From the NCBI GenBank assembly GCA_033032865.1, contig JAWHQI010000064.1:4526001-4590000 (forward strand): DNA of 64,000 bases. Direction: 5' to 3'. Both the position numbers and the translations under genes were made by a program. This document shows positions 12,101 through 22,865 of this stretch, piece after piece; position 1 is the first letter of the stretch; the number at the start of each line of letters is the position of its first letter. Origin of the DNA: Dactylorhiza incarnata (Eukaryota; Streptophyta; Magnoliopsida; Asparagales; Orchidaceae). Under the pieces are notes generated by a model that made no database searches, was not told where the DNA came from, and saw only the letters and a list, made by a program, of their open reading frames with translations.

Positions 12101-13332
12101 GTTACAAAACCTGCTTCGAGGAGTTTCGCCACCTCCTCGCGGATCGGTCCTTCGAGCTTGTCAGTTATAGTCCTTCTCTTTTGCCGGATGGGGCGGGCTT
12201 CTGGATCGAGATTGAGACGATGGCAAGCCACGTCCGCCTCGATGCCTGGCATGTCCGCTGCGCTCCATGCGAAGATGTCCACGTTCTTCTGGATGCACTC
12301 TAGCATCCTTCTATGGTCTTCCAGGCCGAGGCCCCCGCTGATCCGCACCTTCTCCACCCTTCCCGCCTGGGTGGTAACCGCCATCTCTATCACCTCTTCT
12401 GCCGCCTCGAGCCGGGTTGACTCTTCCCACTGGCCTTTTGCTTCTCGCCTCTCTTCCCGGGCCTTTTCCTCTGCAGCTCCTTCCGCCTCCACCGGCTCGA
12501 CCTCCTGCTCCTCACGAGCGACCTCCAACAACTCGACCTCCTGCTCCTCACGAGCGACCTCCATATTCTCCTCTCGGGCATCGCCCTCTCCCCCTACTTC
12601 TCTCTTCTCCACTTCTTCTCCTGGCCCCTCCGGCCTCGCCATCTCTTCATCCATCTTCTCGGCATCCGCCATCCATGAAATGGTGTTGACGGCAGTCACG
12701 TAGCACTGCCTCGCCACCTTAGCATCTCCTCGGACGCGGATCTGGACTCCTCCACTATGGAGCTTTAAGCACTGATGGTACGATGAGGGCACGCACCGGA
12801 AGGCGCTGATGAGGGGTCGTCCGAAGATGGCGTTATAGCTGCTCGGAGCGTCCACAATGACGAACCGGCAGTTTCTTGGGACTCCTCCTAGCGTCACCTG
12901 GAGACCTACGCCTCCCTCGACCTCCTTCCGCTCCCCCGAGAAACCAAACAGTGGTCCGTCGGAGGCCTGCACCCTCTTCTTCTCTACCTCCATCGCGTCG
13001 AAAGCTTTTTTGAAGATCACATTCACCGAGCTCCCGTTGTCCACCAGGATCCGGGAGACCGTGAAGTTTTCTATCGCCGTCTGGATCACCAGGGCGTCGC
13101 AGAATGAGTCTTCGTAATCTGGCATATCTTCTGAGGAGAAGGTGAGCTTCTCAGAGGGGGGGGTGGGGTCTGGGAAGTTGACGCGACGTCCCTTCGGAAC
13201 ATGGCCTGGAAGCTTCTCTTGCGAGAGGCCTCTATCCCAACCCCACCGTGAATCACCCCGATTCCCCCCTGGTTCCTGTATCTGCCCTATCCTCACACTG
13301 GTCCTCTTCTGCCTCTGGGAGCACTTCCTCAA
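9190..13332 (-). pseudogene. pol: Inner Tat pol: protease, reverse transcriptase, two RNase H domains, integrase
   Basis: One minus-strand frame runs from about 13332 to 9190, broken by TAG at 12091-12093 and TGA at 11410-11412. In order: an aspartic protease with VDNGSSVNVIF (about 12990-13050); an acidic Glu-rich linker (about 12400-12660); reverse transcriptase with VYVDDLMIKS near 11725-11745; a first RNase H; a second archaeal-type RNase H (VDGASGKNSLGGG, TNNQAEYEA); integrase with H2C2 zinc finger and catalytic D, D, E (WGMDLVG, VTDNGPQF, NGQVEAANK); and a C-terminus ending LKRFYP without a chromodomain. The dual RNase H is the Tat signature. The gag frame ends at 13253 in a different phase. 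Catalytic residues look intact, so only the two stops and the phase change at the gag junction disable it. Confidence 0.93.
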
Positions 13333-14668
13333 TTCTGGCCTGCTGCCGCCGTGGCTGTCCTCTTTCCCTCATCTCCAAGAACTCCGGGCAGGTGGCGATC
13401 GCGTGACCTTCTTCCTGATGAAAGTCACAGTAAGGCAACGCCACCCTGTCCTCTCTTCCCGCTCTTCCTCTTCCTCCTCTTGCTCCTCTACCTCTTCTCC
13501 CTCGGCCTACCGCCATGGCTTGCTCCCTCGGGGGGTGAGGGGGTCTGGGACCCTGCCTCCACCCCTGGTTCACTCCTCCTGCCTCCCTTCCTTGGTACCT
13601 TTCATCCTGACCTCGCGCTGGTCCTTCCTGGTTCCTCCAGCCCAACCTGTTGTTGGGTTCTTGGTTCCTCCAAACCCGAGGTGGTCTTTCGAACCCCTGG
13701 CCCCTGGGCTCCTCTCGCCTTCTTCCCTCTGGCTGCCTCGCCTCGGGCTCGCTCATCTTTGCCAACCTTCTGTAGAATTCGGGGTTGGCTGCCTCCCCTT
13801 CAATCTCCTCCGCGGCTCTCTCCATCAACTCCTCGAAGGATACAGGAGGTCTTCTCTTCAGGTCCATCTTGAAGAACCCCTCTCGCAGCCCTACGATGAA
13901 TGCCATCTGGAGGGCGAATCCCGGCACCTCCTGCACTAGGTGTATCTCCTCCTGGAACCTGTCCACGTACTTGGCCAGGGATTCCCCCTCCCTTTGTCTG
14001 ATCTTGAAGAGAGCCTCCGCATCCTTCTTCCTCTTTTTTGACGTCGAGAACCGCAGTCGGAAGCTTCGGCGCAGATCATCGAACGCGTAGATGGAACCTG
14101 TGGGAAGCTGGTGGAACCAGTCCCTTGCTTTCTCCTTCAGGGTGGTCGCGAAGAGTCGGCATTGGAAAGAATCCGACATGGGAAGGATTGAAGTCATGTC
14201 TTCGATCCACTGCAGGTGCACAACCGGATCCTCCTTGCCGGTGTAGTAGGACATCTCCGGCCCACGAAACCCTTCTGGCACTGGGGCCGAGAGGATCATC
14301 TCGCAAAAGGGGCTCCCTTCCCCTGCTCGGCGAGTGGTCCTCTCGCGCGGGACCAACTCACACACCTCAGCACTCGCCGGACTGCTGAACAGCTGCCGTC
14401 CGGGGAGATCTCGCGCGCTTCCTTCTGCTGGTACCTCCTTCCCCGGCCGCTGCCCCGGTGCGTTCTCGCCAATCTGCAAAGGCGGGACCACTGGGACCGC
14501 CGGGGTCTCGCACTCGCTCCTTGCCGCGAGAACTGTCTGCAGGACCTCTCGCTTGAACTTCTCAAACATCTCCAGCCACTCCCCTGCCACTGGTGGCTGC
14601 GAGTGACCTGAGTCAGAACCATTTCCTCCATCTCCCGTCATCGAAACTAGCTTGGGATTTTCTTTCAC
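13253..14668 (-). CDS. gag: Inner Tat gag polyprotein
   Basis: A 471-codon frame immediately inside the 5' LTR. It contains a retrotransposon gag domain (about residues 120-270, with VVHLQWIEDMTSIL, KEKARDWFHQLPTGSI and FRLRFSTSKKRKKDAEALFKIRQ), then an Arg/Gly/Gln-rich basic region with a CDFHQEEGHAIATC motif, a one-cysteine-short form of a zinc knuckle. It is the structural nucleocapsid protein of the element. The start used is the first ATG (14668), only about 30 bases from the LTR; a second ATG (MTGDGGNG) lies nearby. The frame ends at TGA 13253-13255, overlapping the pol frame by about 80 bases, with pol in the +1 phase. Confidence 0.9.
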   Translation of the reverse strand: MKENPKLVSMTGDGGNGSDSGHSQPPVAGEWLEMFEKFKREVLQTVLAARSECETPAVPVVPPLQIGENAPGQRPGKEVPAEGSARDLPGRQLFSSPASAEVCELVPRERTTRRAGEGSPFCEMILSAPVPEGFRGPEMSYYTGKEDPVVHLQWIEDMTSILPMSDSFQCRLFATTLKEKARDWFHQLPTGSIYAFDDLRRSFRLRFSTSKKRKKDAEALFKIRQREGESLAKYVDRFQEEIHLVQEVPGFALQMAFIVGLREGFFKMDLKRRPPVSFEELMERAAEEIEGEAANPEFYRRLAKMSEPEARQPEGRRREEPRGQGFERPPRVWRNQEPNNRLGWRNQEGPARGQDERYQGREAGGVNQGWRQGPRPPHPPREQAMAVGRGRRGRGARGGRGRAGREDRVALPYCDFHQEEGHAIATCPEFLEMRERGQPRRQQARIEEVLPEAEEDQCEDRADTGTRGESG

Positions 14669-14675
14669 CGGCTAC

Positions 14676-14698
14676 GGTCCACGCTCACCGCACCAAAA
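14676..14698 (-). other. Putative primer-binding site of inner Tat element
   Basis: The bases just inside the 5' LTR read TTTTGGTGCGGTGAGCG on the element's strand. This is where a tRNA primer-binding site must lie. I could not match it to a specific plant tRNA from memory, and it is not the common initiator-Met sequence. Confidence 0.4.
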
Positions 14699-15391
14699 TG
14701 TTGAAACCAGCAACTGGTCTCTTGAGTTCGGACCCACTGGGGGTGTAGCCGATGCTTATTTCTCCCTCACTAGACTCTCTTGACGGTGGATGCTGGAAAC
14801 GGAATAGACCCAAGGCTGAAGCGAGGAGGTCCCGCCACACACCCGGAAGATCTTAGAGAGCTTCCCCTCCCAAACCAAAGCTCAACCGAGCACCTTGGAG
14901 GGCACTGGCTGCCAACCAAAACTAGCCTAGAGGAGAGGATTCTCTAAAATCGGATCTCCTCCAAGGTGCCCTTAAGGGTCTATTTATAGTTTTCCTAGGC
15001 TGGTCTGTAAATAGCCTGAATCCGCCTTTTAATTTTACTAACCGCACCCCAAATTGGTCTGCTAATAGCCTAACTCCGCTGTTCCGAAGGGCTATTTGCA
15101 GCCCACCAGGGGTATTATGGTCATTTTCTCCTCACACCCATTTGGGCGAATGATCCGTGAGGGCAACATTCGCTGGGCATCCGCCTGGCTGTGCGAATGC
15201 CCACGCTTCTGGGCGAATGGTCTGTGAGGGCACCACTCGCCTAGCGCCCTCTCTCCTACAGCTTACCCCCACCAATCCGGGGGCATTTTTTCCTTCCTTG
15301 GCCTGGGCGAGTGACCCGACGAATGATCCGGACGACCCAGGTTTCGCCAGTTGGCTGGGGGGGGGCCCACTCGGCGAATACGGGTTGTACA
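14699..15391 (-). repeat. 5' LTR of inner Tat element
   Basis: A 693-base partner of 2826-3522 with the same ends. The TATA box on the element's strand is at 14980-14989 and would drive gag-pol transcription leftward. Differences from the 3' LTR are scattered single bases. Confidence 0.94.
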
Positions 15392-15396
15392 CTCGT
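15392..15396. repeat. Right target-site duplication of the inner Tat element (CTCGT)
   Basis: Identical to 2821-2825. The outer integrase frame resumes directly after it. Confidence 0.93.
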
Positions 15397-16174
15397 CATG
15401 ATCGACTACTTCTCCAAGTGGATCGAGGCCAAAGCTCTGGCCAAGACCACCTCTCAGGTCGTGAAGAACTTCATCTGGGGGAGATCATCTGCAGATTCGG
15501 GATCCCTCTCGCCATCATCACTGACAATGGTCCCCAATTTGCTAGCTTAGAGTTGGAAGATTTTTATAGGCAGCTGGGAACTGATCTTCGATTCGCTTCA
15601 GTACATCACCCTAGGAGCAATGGGCTTGGAGGCCGCCAACAAGCTGATCATCAACCTTCTAAAGAAGAAAGTTGAGAACCTAAGAGGTAATTGGGAGGAG
15701 CATCTCCCCTCAGTTTTGTTGGCTTTGAGGACCACTCCTAGCCCAGCCACAGGGGAAACCCTGTTCAAACTCTCTCATGGGTCCGAGGCTCTCATCCCAG
15801 TAGAGTTCAAAGTCCTAACTCCAAGGGTGGTGGCGACCGAAGACGGAAACAAAGAATGAAGGCAGGAAAATGAAGAAGATCGGAAGCTATCTCTCGACTA
15901 CATCGAAGAACTCCGCGACTTAGCCTCAGCTCGATAAGAGGAGATCAAGCGTCGAATGGCGAGGCACTTCGACAAACAAGTCCGCCTCAAGTATTTCCAA
16001 GCCTGTGATCTAGTCCTAAAGAAAGTGGACGCAGCCGGAAGGCCGCGGTCGTTGGGAAGCTCAACCCAAATTGGGAGGGACCTTTCATCGTCCACGAACC
16101 GCTGACAACAGGAGGTTATCACCTGCAGAACCACGAAGGGGAGCTGTTGGGACCTGAAAAGATTTTACCCCTGA
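15397..16174 (+). pseudogene. Outer Tat pol, 3' fragment (integrase core and C-terminus)
   Basis: This continues the integrase interrupted at 2825, reading MIDYFSKWIEAKALAKTTSQ and ending at the equivalent of LKRFYP (stop about 16172-16174). The second catalytic Asp (ITDNGPQF) and the HHPRSNG motif are visible. The frame shifts near 15480, 15625 and 16043, and stops occur near 15857 and 15936. It is plainly dead and more decayed than the inner element's pol, as expected for the older insertion. Confidence 0.88.
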
Positions 16175-17087
16175 GCGGGAGTGTGTACGTCCCTCTCCCG
16201 TAAATTTATCACTTATGAATAAATTTTTCACCCCCCCCTGAAACATGAGGTAGTAAAGGGTTTTTTTGTTTACCTCAAATTAAAAATGTTTTCAAGTAAA
16301 GGAAGAAAGGCAGGTGAAGCTGATCTCCACGCTAGGTTGGGAAACGGGCCTCCGACTTGACTCTCATAAAACCTAGAATGGATGATGGGACGGTGCCCCG
16401 ATAGTGCATTCTCTTAAGACCAAGCATCTGCACTGACGGTCGAGATCAGCTCCCCTCTTGCACGTTGGTCGTAGATACCCTCCGATCAAATCTCTCATCT
16501 GACTAGAGAGATTATCGGGAAGAAGTCTGGACGCCGACCTCCCAATTCGACGAAGGGATGATCGACTTAACCTATCAGGGAACCCTTGGATAAAAAGTGT
16601 TGTATTCCCTCGAGAGGCCAAAGTGGTGCTTGTACTTATCTGCCTTGGCAAAATGTGTTTTCAAGTAAGCAGGTGAAGCCGATCTCCACGCTAGTTTGGT
16701 AAATGGGTCTCCGACTTGATTCTCATAAAACCCAGAATGAATGATGGGATGGTGCCTCAGTAGTACGTTCTCTTAAGACCAAGCCTCTGCATTGACGGTC
16801 GAGATCAGCTCCCCCCTTGCACATTGGCCATAGATACTCTCCGACCGCATCTCTCGCCCAACTAGAGAGATTATCAGGAAAAAGTCTGGACGCCGACCTC
16901 CCAATTCGATGACAGGACGATCGACTTAATCCATCAGGGGACCCTTGAATAAAGACGTCGTAAGCCCCCGAATGCTGAAAGCTCGTGGCATAGCTTTCCA
17001 TTTCCAATTATTTCGTCCTATCATTTGAGTTGGTGCGCTTAATCCACTCTGATTTTTGAGTATGTTAGGAAAGAGTCCACCTCAACA
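16175..17087. repeat. Tandem duplication of about 355 bp in the outer Tat 3' region
   Basis: Two diverged copies (about 16305-16650 and 16664-17010) share the order GCAGGTGAAGC...ACGCTAG...GGACGCCGACCTCCCAATTCGA. They are offset by about 359 bases. The stretch lies just downstream of the pol stop and has no credible coding frame. Confidence 0.8.
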
Positions 17088-17500
17088 GCATCAACCTCAC
17101 TGTAGGATGGAGACCTCGGGATGGTGTATCTTCGGACCTCCCTGACTGTCATTCCCTACTTGTCTATCTCTTCGTTGGCATCAACATCACAGTAGGATGG
17201 AGACCTCGGGATGGTGTGTCTTCGGACCTCCCAGACTGTCATTCCCTACTTGTCGGTCTCTTCGTCAGCATCAACATCATAGTAGGATGGAGACCTCAGG
17301 ATGGTGTGTCTTCTGACCTCCCCGACTGTCATTCCCTACTTGTCGATCTCTTCGTCAGCATCAACATCACAGTATGATGGAGACCTCGGGATGGTGTGTC
17401 TTCGGACCTCCCTGACTGTCATTCCCCACTTGTCGATCTCTTCGTCAGCATCAACATTACAGTAGGATGGAGACCTCGGGACGGTGTGTCCCCTAGGACT
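17088..17500. repeat. 90-bp minisatellite, about 4.6 copies
   Basis: GCATCAACATCACAGTAGG recurs exactly every 90 bases (starts 17088, 17178, 17268, 17358, 17448). It is the outer element's counterpart to the 87-bp array of the inner element, with a different sequence. Confidence 0.94.
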
Positions 17501-17998
17501 AGCCCGATGAACACTTTCTACTTCTTTTACCTTGAAGTTCATTACTATTGCAAACATCCTGGCAATTCTTTATCAGGTACAAAGGAAAGCCTTGAGAGCA
17601 TATGTCCCTCAGGACCCTCCCCAGGTGCCCTTCACAGATCAACTCCACCAAGGATTTTTGAAGAAGGCGAGTATGCAGGTGCGAGTATATTGGGCGCGAG
17701 TATGCAGGTGCGAGCATGCGGGCGCGAGTACGTGCGAGCGAGTAGCTAATGTGCGAGTAAGGTATGATCGTCGACCGCGGCATCCAATCTCGCGCGTGCC
17801 TAGGAGCCTAGCGAGCACTCAACCTCGCCTTGAACCTAAGAGCCTACTCGGCATACAAACATAGAAGCAAGAATGATAACAGAAGGCGAACAGAAAATTT
17901 TTGTATTCATTTCTTTCATAAGATTTTGAATTGCATATTCGAAAGAACAAAAAATGTTGTACATCTTTTGAAAGCTGTCAAAAAAGGGACACTGATGA
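17501..17998. other. Spacer with GCGAGTATGCAGGT-type repeats
   Basis: There is no credible coding frame. Around 17660-17760 the motif GCGAGTATGCAGGTGCGAG recurs in degenerate form. The segment separates the 90-bp array from the 3' end of the antisense gene. Confidence 0.55.
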
Positions 17999-19896
17999 CT
18001 ATGCATCATCATCGCTTTCATCATCATCCTCCTCCTCTCCATCGACGTCGGCGTCTTCCTCGCCATCCTCGCCCTCGGAGTCTTCATCCTCGGCGTCACT
18101 AGAAGACGATGAAGGAACTCGCCTGGGAGAGGTGGACTCCTCGGCGAGCAGCGCCGGGATGAGATCCACCACGGTCAGGTCCATCGCCTCCGGCTTCAAG
18201 AAACCTTCAGCTTTCATCCTGCTCAGGACAACCTTCCCGGTCGCCCGCGCGATCTCTCGGCAGATGTGCAGTATCCTAATTTGCTTGCCGACCCTAGAGG
18301 GGCCTGCCTCCGAAGGCTGTTGCTCGGCAGGCCGAGTTTCCAGCTCGACAATGCGGACTTGGGCAGCCTCCAAGGTATGCCAAGTATCCTCCATCTCCTT
18401 CTCCAGCTGAGATACTTTCTTCGCCATCTCGATCAAGACATCAATTAGCAAACTGATCGGCACAAAGGAGAGTATTCCAGAAGCCAGAAGGGCAGCAAGC
18501 GAGTACCTCGAAATCTTTGCATTTGGCGGCTTGTAACCCCAAGGCGAAGAGCTTCTTGCTCTGCACTTTGATCATTTGCTCGTACTCAAGCAGCCTCCTC
18601 GCCGTCGCATGGACGAGCTCAGTGGCTCGCAGGTACAAGCGTGAGCTCTGATGAGCCAGATACTCCGCCGAGACATCCTGCAAAGCCAAGACATCCACAC
18701 GACCATACAGGGCGAACATCACATCGAATGCCTCACCGATGTCTTCCCAATCCTCCGACCAGGCGGGGAGATTGGTGCTCAGGGTCACCTCGTGGGTGCA
18801 CTCTGCCCAGCTCACCAGAGGGCGACCATAGCCATCCTCGCCACAAGTGCCCTCGTTGAAGAGCGGGTGACTGTGAGGCTCGCCAGCCTCCGAAGGATCC
18901 GCCTTCGCGTTCAGGTCCCTCCTCACGACCTCCTTCTTCTTCCTCACAGGTTCCTGGGACTTGGGCTTGCCCTTTTTCTTCTTAGAAGGCCCGACCTCAT
19001 CAGCAGTGATCATCGGATCATCCTCACCAACAGAGGACAAGACGATCGGGGAGAAATCCCCGCCCTCGCGTGCCGAGGTCCCGACGCCCCCTTGAGAGAA
19101 ACTCGCCAACTTCGCCACCGGGAGAGGCTCGCTCGGCAAACAAAGAGAAGCTGCAAAAAAGACATGACAGAAGAAGGTTAATCACCAGTTGAAGACAAAG
19201 AGGCGAGTATAACCGATACTCGCTCTGAAGGTTACCTTCGCCCGGATACACCTCGGTAAGTTCATCTACTCGCCTCCTCCAGAAGACCACATCCAAGCGG
19301 CGATTCCGGAAGCCGTCGAGTAGTTTCTCCCTGATCTCCTCCAGGTAAGGAACGGCGAAGGCGCTCTCCGCCGGCTGGAAGGACGAGCTCGGGATGGTCC
19401 CAAAGTCGCCCTTGATGACGACTAGTCGCTCGCCCCAGCGATGGTTCTTGTTCACCGTGTCGACTAGCTAGCAGTCATAGTTGCACAGAAAGACGACACC
19501 CTCGTCGGTCGCGTTGAAGTGGAACAACCGCCTAAAGACGGAGAGATCGAAGGCGATCCTCTCTTCTCGTAAGGGGTAGAGAAACCCCACGATCATCGCC
19601 ACTCCATTTGGGTTGATCTGGGAAGGGACTATCCCAAAGTAGCTGAGGATTTGGCAAAACTCCGTCCACAAAGGTAGTCGCAAGCCGACTTCGAAGTGGC
19701 GGACGGGGAACACCATCTCGGTGGACGAGAAGGTGTTTTGTCACTCATCTTTGCGAGGAAGCCTGGCGATATACCCAGGCGATAGGTACTTATCAGAAAA
19801 ATCCTTTAAGTACTTTGACCGAGTTATCGACTTCTTGAAAGAGGTCGCCGCGAAGTTCTTACTCGCACGCCAGATGGCCGCCTCATCCACCATCAT
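17999..19896 (-). pseudogene. Outer Tat antisense gene 2 (PF04195-like), three exons, with nonsense codons
   Basis: Homologue of 5463-7382, again antisense to its own element's pol. Minus-strand exons are 19896-19236, 19150-18507 and 18427-17999 (661, 644 and 429 bases; introns of 85 and 79 bases, GT...AG), joining in phase to 578 codons. Exon 1 has the same length (661) and phase as in the inner element. The PF04195-like block reads RHFEVGLRLPLWTEF, SYFGIVPSQINPNGVAM and LSVFRRLFHF. Exon 2 has a KKKKGKPK basic stretch and MFALYGRVDV. Exon 3 ends in a strongly acidic tail. In-frame stops at the PRKDE/QNTFSS boundary (about 19738-19740) and near 19465-19467 inactivate it. Confidence 0.7.
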
Positions 19897-20012
19897 GAAA
19901 GCAAGGAGTGAAAGGAAGCGAGTATCAACAGGCGAGAAGGAGAGCAAAAGAAGGATACTCGCTAAGAATGAAGGAAGATCGCCAAAAGCGTAATTAATAC
20001 GTACCCACCCCC

Positions 20013-20020
20013 TATTTATA
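20013..20020 (-). promoter_or_regulatory. TATA box of outer antisense gene 2
   Basis: TATAAATA on the minus strand, about 117 bases upstream of the ATG at 19896. Spacing and sequence match the inner element's homologue. Confidence 0.62.
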
Positions 20021-20371
20021 AGAGTCGAGGAGACTTGGCTTGTCGGCTATGCCGCCGCGAGTACGAAGGAGGGTGGAGAGTATTAAGGAAAGTCGCCAAA
20101 TTCATAACGCGCACCGAATCACCAGCCTTCAGCATGCGAGTACCTGCATCAAAAATACAAGGAAGCTCGTCAAAATAGGCGCGACATTCAAACCACTACT
20201 CGCAAAAGTAGATTAAGAAAAAAGATAGAAAAAACTCAGACATCACAACAGACAAGGAATGAAGGCGAAATTAGAATACTCGCAAAAATAATATTGTATT
20301 AATAAATGTTCAAATTACAAGATACTCGCCGAATGGCGACCTCGCAAACTACAAAAGAAAAAAGAAAGGAT

Positions 20372-21923
20372 CTAAGGAGGGCCCTGGAGGTTCGCATGGG
20401 CATCAGGTGGTTGCGGATGTCGACCAACCAAGCCCATGCTGTGAGCACGCTTTAAGTGCTCGAAGGCCAGGGTCATCGCGTCCTCGGCTTGCCGCAGCTG
20501 GTCCTCGATCCTCGCCAGCCGACCAACCGAGCCCATGCTCGCAAGCATCCCCACCATCTCATCATGATGCAGATGTTGACAATGCTCCATCCTGGCGACC
20601 CGGCGCTCCAAGTCGCTGATAGTCTAAAGGCGAGATTTTGCACCAACCAGCCGAGTACCGAACTCTTCCAGTCTAGATACCCGCACCTCCAAATTAGTCA
20701 AGCGGCGATGGAGCTCGCTGATCGCCAAGCACTCGACCTTTGCCTCCAGATCCAGGTTGGCGCGAGTAACCCTCTCCTGGTACTCGCGGAAGGAAAGCCC
20801 GACCGCATAAATCAAAGCTCCCATGGGTGTCTGAGCGCGAGCTGCCAAAGGAAGTAGAAAGCATTAGTGGCGAGCATCAAGGAAGATCGCAGCAAAATTC
20901 GACAAAATAGACAACTAAGTTACCAGGTCGGTGAGCATCATTCCTCGAGCCACGAGGAGGACTGTGAGATCGCCGAGAAGGGGAGCCCCTTCCTCGATGA
21001 GGGGAGGCGCTGTGATAACCAACACCTCGCCGATTGGAGTAAGTTCCACCGGTTTGCTCCCTGCTGGGAGGCGCGTTCCCCCAACCGCAACCATCCACTG
21101 GTTGCCCTCCCCTCTTGGGGTGAAGAACCCTGAAGATCCCCCAACCCCGCCTCGCCACGAGGAATCTCCCAGATGGGATGAGAGGGCCGTAGAAGACAAA
21201 GGGCGATAATCTCCCGGGCCGTCGGCAAAAGGGGGCAATGAAGGTGGTGGCGGAAGTTCACCCGCGGGCAGCTGCGAGCTGCTCGCCAGCTCTGGTCATT
21301 ATAAAGGCGGCGGCGGTGGAGGCACGTTGCTCGCCAAAGGAGCCCTTTGCTTGCTCATAGGCCGCTTCTCAGATAGCGAGCTATGAAGGATCCGAAGAGA
21401 GCCGCCACGGCGTGACCCCTCCCCAGCTCCCGGCGAGATCATCAGAGATAATCGCAGAGTAGGTATGGACAAAGGCTCCTCCATAGCCCCAGACGTCGGC
21501 GAATCTGCGAATAGAAGAAAGGATGTCAAGACCTCATCAAGTAATATTTTAGCAAACAAACTCAAAAGTGGAGAGAATAGAGCTCCCACCTCGCGCAGGG
21601 GTGACATCCGGTTGAGCCCGAGTCGAGGCCCCCGCCGTACTCGCCTCCGGAGCGACCTTTGGCACAGGAGGATCCGGAGCAGGTGAGCTTCCCTCATGGG
21701 AGAGACCCAGGTCATCAAGCAGTTGCTGACGACGGCCGACTAGAGGATCGGCGATATCCTCTGCATCAGCGTTCTTCTTTTTCTTCTTCTTCTTCTTAGC
21801 AAGCCGCTTCCTCTTCTTGGAGGCGAGGAAGTCTTCAAGCTCGATGTCTACGCGAGCAGGAGTCCAAAAAAGGCGGCAGCAAACCCAGGAGGTTGGCCAT
21901 GTCAGCATCAGCTTACTCAACAT
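20372..21923 (-). pseudogene. Outer Tat antisense gene 1, degraded multi-exon coiled-coil gene
   Basis: It occupies the same position and strand as inner gene 1. Exon 1 (21923-21590) encodes a Lys-rich run and a Pro/Ala-rich segment. An 85-base intron (acceptor ATTCGCAG) joins it in phase to a second exon starting at 21504 that ends in a poly-Pro stretch. The middle (21300-20925) shows stops and frame changes and I could not resolve it. A GTAACT...TTGGCAG intron of 82 bases (20923-20842) leads to the last exon (20841-20372), a heptad-rich coiled coil (LEAKVECLAISELHRRLTNLE) with a TAG at about 20621-20623. Its function is unknown. Confidence 0.5.
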
Positions 21924-21982
21924 GATTACGCGATATCTTGAGCGAGATCAGAAAATCCGTGCCATCAGAGACCCCTCCCCCT

Positions 21983-21991
21983 CTATATATT
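21983..21991 (-). promoter_or_regulatory. TATA box of outer antisense gene 1
   Basis: TATATAGAG-type motif on the minus strand about 65 bases upstream of the ATG at 21923. The spacing resembles that of inner gene 1. Confidence 0.5.
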
Positions 21992-22097
21992 GAGTCAGGG
22001 CGACATCAGTGAGATGCCGACTATAGACCGATACTCGCCAGCATGACAGCTCATCGAATAAAAGTTGAATGTTTCTTTCTAAGCAACTACGTTACTC

Positions 22098-22114
22098 GGA
22101 AAGAGCGGAGATTG
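22098..22114 (+). other. Polypurine tract of the outer Tat element
   Basis: GGAAAGAGCGGAGATTG directly precedes the LTR start TGTACAACCC. It is nearly the same as the tract beside the inner element's 3' LTR, which shows that the two elements are close relatives. Confidence 0.75.
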
Positions 22115-22749
22115 TGTACAACCCTTATTCTCTGAGGGTAGGCCCATTCAAAGCCACGTAGGCAAAAGTCAAGGTCAAAAGGTCAGCACAGAGGTCAACA
22201 GTCCAAGACACAAGACAGCTCAGCCAGCAGGAGCAGAAGGAGGCCTGGGCGAGTATGGGTGAGCTCACGCGAGTAGCCCCAATACTCGCCAAGAGGTGGG
22301 TGACCATATGTGATACTCGCCTCTTTTCGAGCGAGATCGCCTCAATGTCGCCTAGTCGCCGAGTTGGGTGGGGTATAAATAAACCCCCCCCTCTCTTTGG
22401 TTTGCCTATAAATAGGACCCCACGGGTAATTGGATTGGCACCTGATCTTGAGCTTCTGGAACCCCGTTTTTGAACTCTTGGACCCGTCATCCTTGGCCGC
22501 TACTCTTGATACTAGCCAAGTTAGTGCCTTCCTCGTACCCTGCTTAGCCATCTTTAATTGTGGAGGGGAAGTCTCTTCGGAGCTTTTGAGTACGTGATGG
22601 GACCTCTCTGCCGCAACACCTGGGGTCCTGTTGTTTTTGTTCTAGTTCCGTCGTAGTTGCCAGTCAAGCCATCTGGTTGGACTGCTGGGCAAGAAGCCTC
22701 TGGCTGCATTGATCCAAATTTTAGAGTTGGGATTTTCCTGGCTTCAACA
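22115..22749 (+). repeat. 3' LTR of the outer Tat element
   Basis: It begins TGTACAACCC and ends CTTCAACA, the same ends as the inner LTR read on its own strand. TATA boxes are at about 22374-22381 and 22407-22414. No 5' LTR remains in the window because the element's 5' part is missing. Copia sequence follows at 22750, so this element probably inserted into a copia element. Confidence 0.78.
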
Positions 22750-22865
22750 CAGCTATTGAAGAACATGACCAATCTGATAGGTCCTTAAATGACTTTCTCA
22801 ATGATGAAATACATACATTCTCAGAAGGAGAAGAACATGAGCACCACTAAGAAACCCCTGCACCA

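Larger units (their letters stand above)
2826..15391 (-). mobile_element. Complete inner Tat-type Ty3/gypsy retrotransposon, minus strand
   Basis: A 12.6 kb element bounded by LTRs of 697 and 693 bases that start TGTTGAAACC and end TTGTACA on the plus strand, with the 5-bp duplication CTCGT. Gag and pol read on the minus strand. Between pol and the 3' LTR it carries two intron-containing plus-strand genes and a 15-copy minisatellite. Paired RNase H domains, RNase H then integrase order, no chromodomain, and antisense 3' genes fit the Tat lineage (Ogre/Retand/Grande relatives). By eye the LTRs differ at about 11 positions plus G-run length. Pol has two nonsense codons, so this copy probably cannot make its own enzymes. 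Confidence 0.93.

Noticed and set aside
12158..12703. Plus-strand frames opposite inner pol (181 and 90 codons)
   Set aside because: They mirror the Glu/Arg-rich linker of pol on the other strand and have no independent support.
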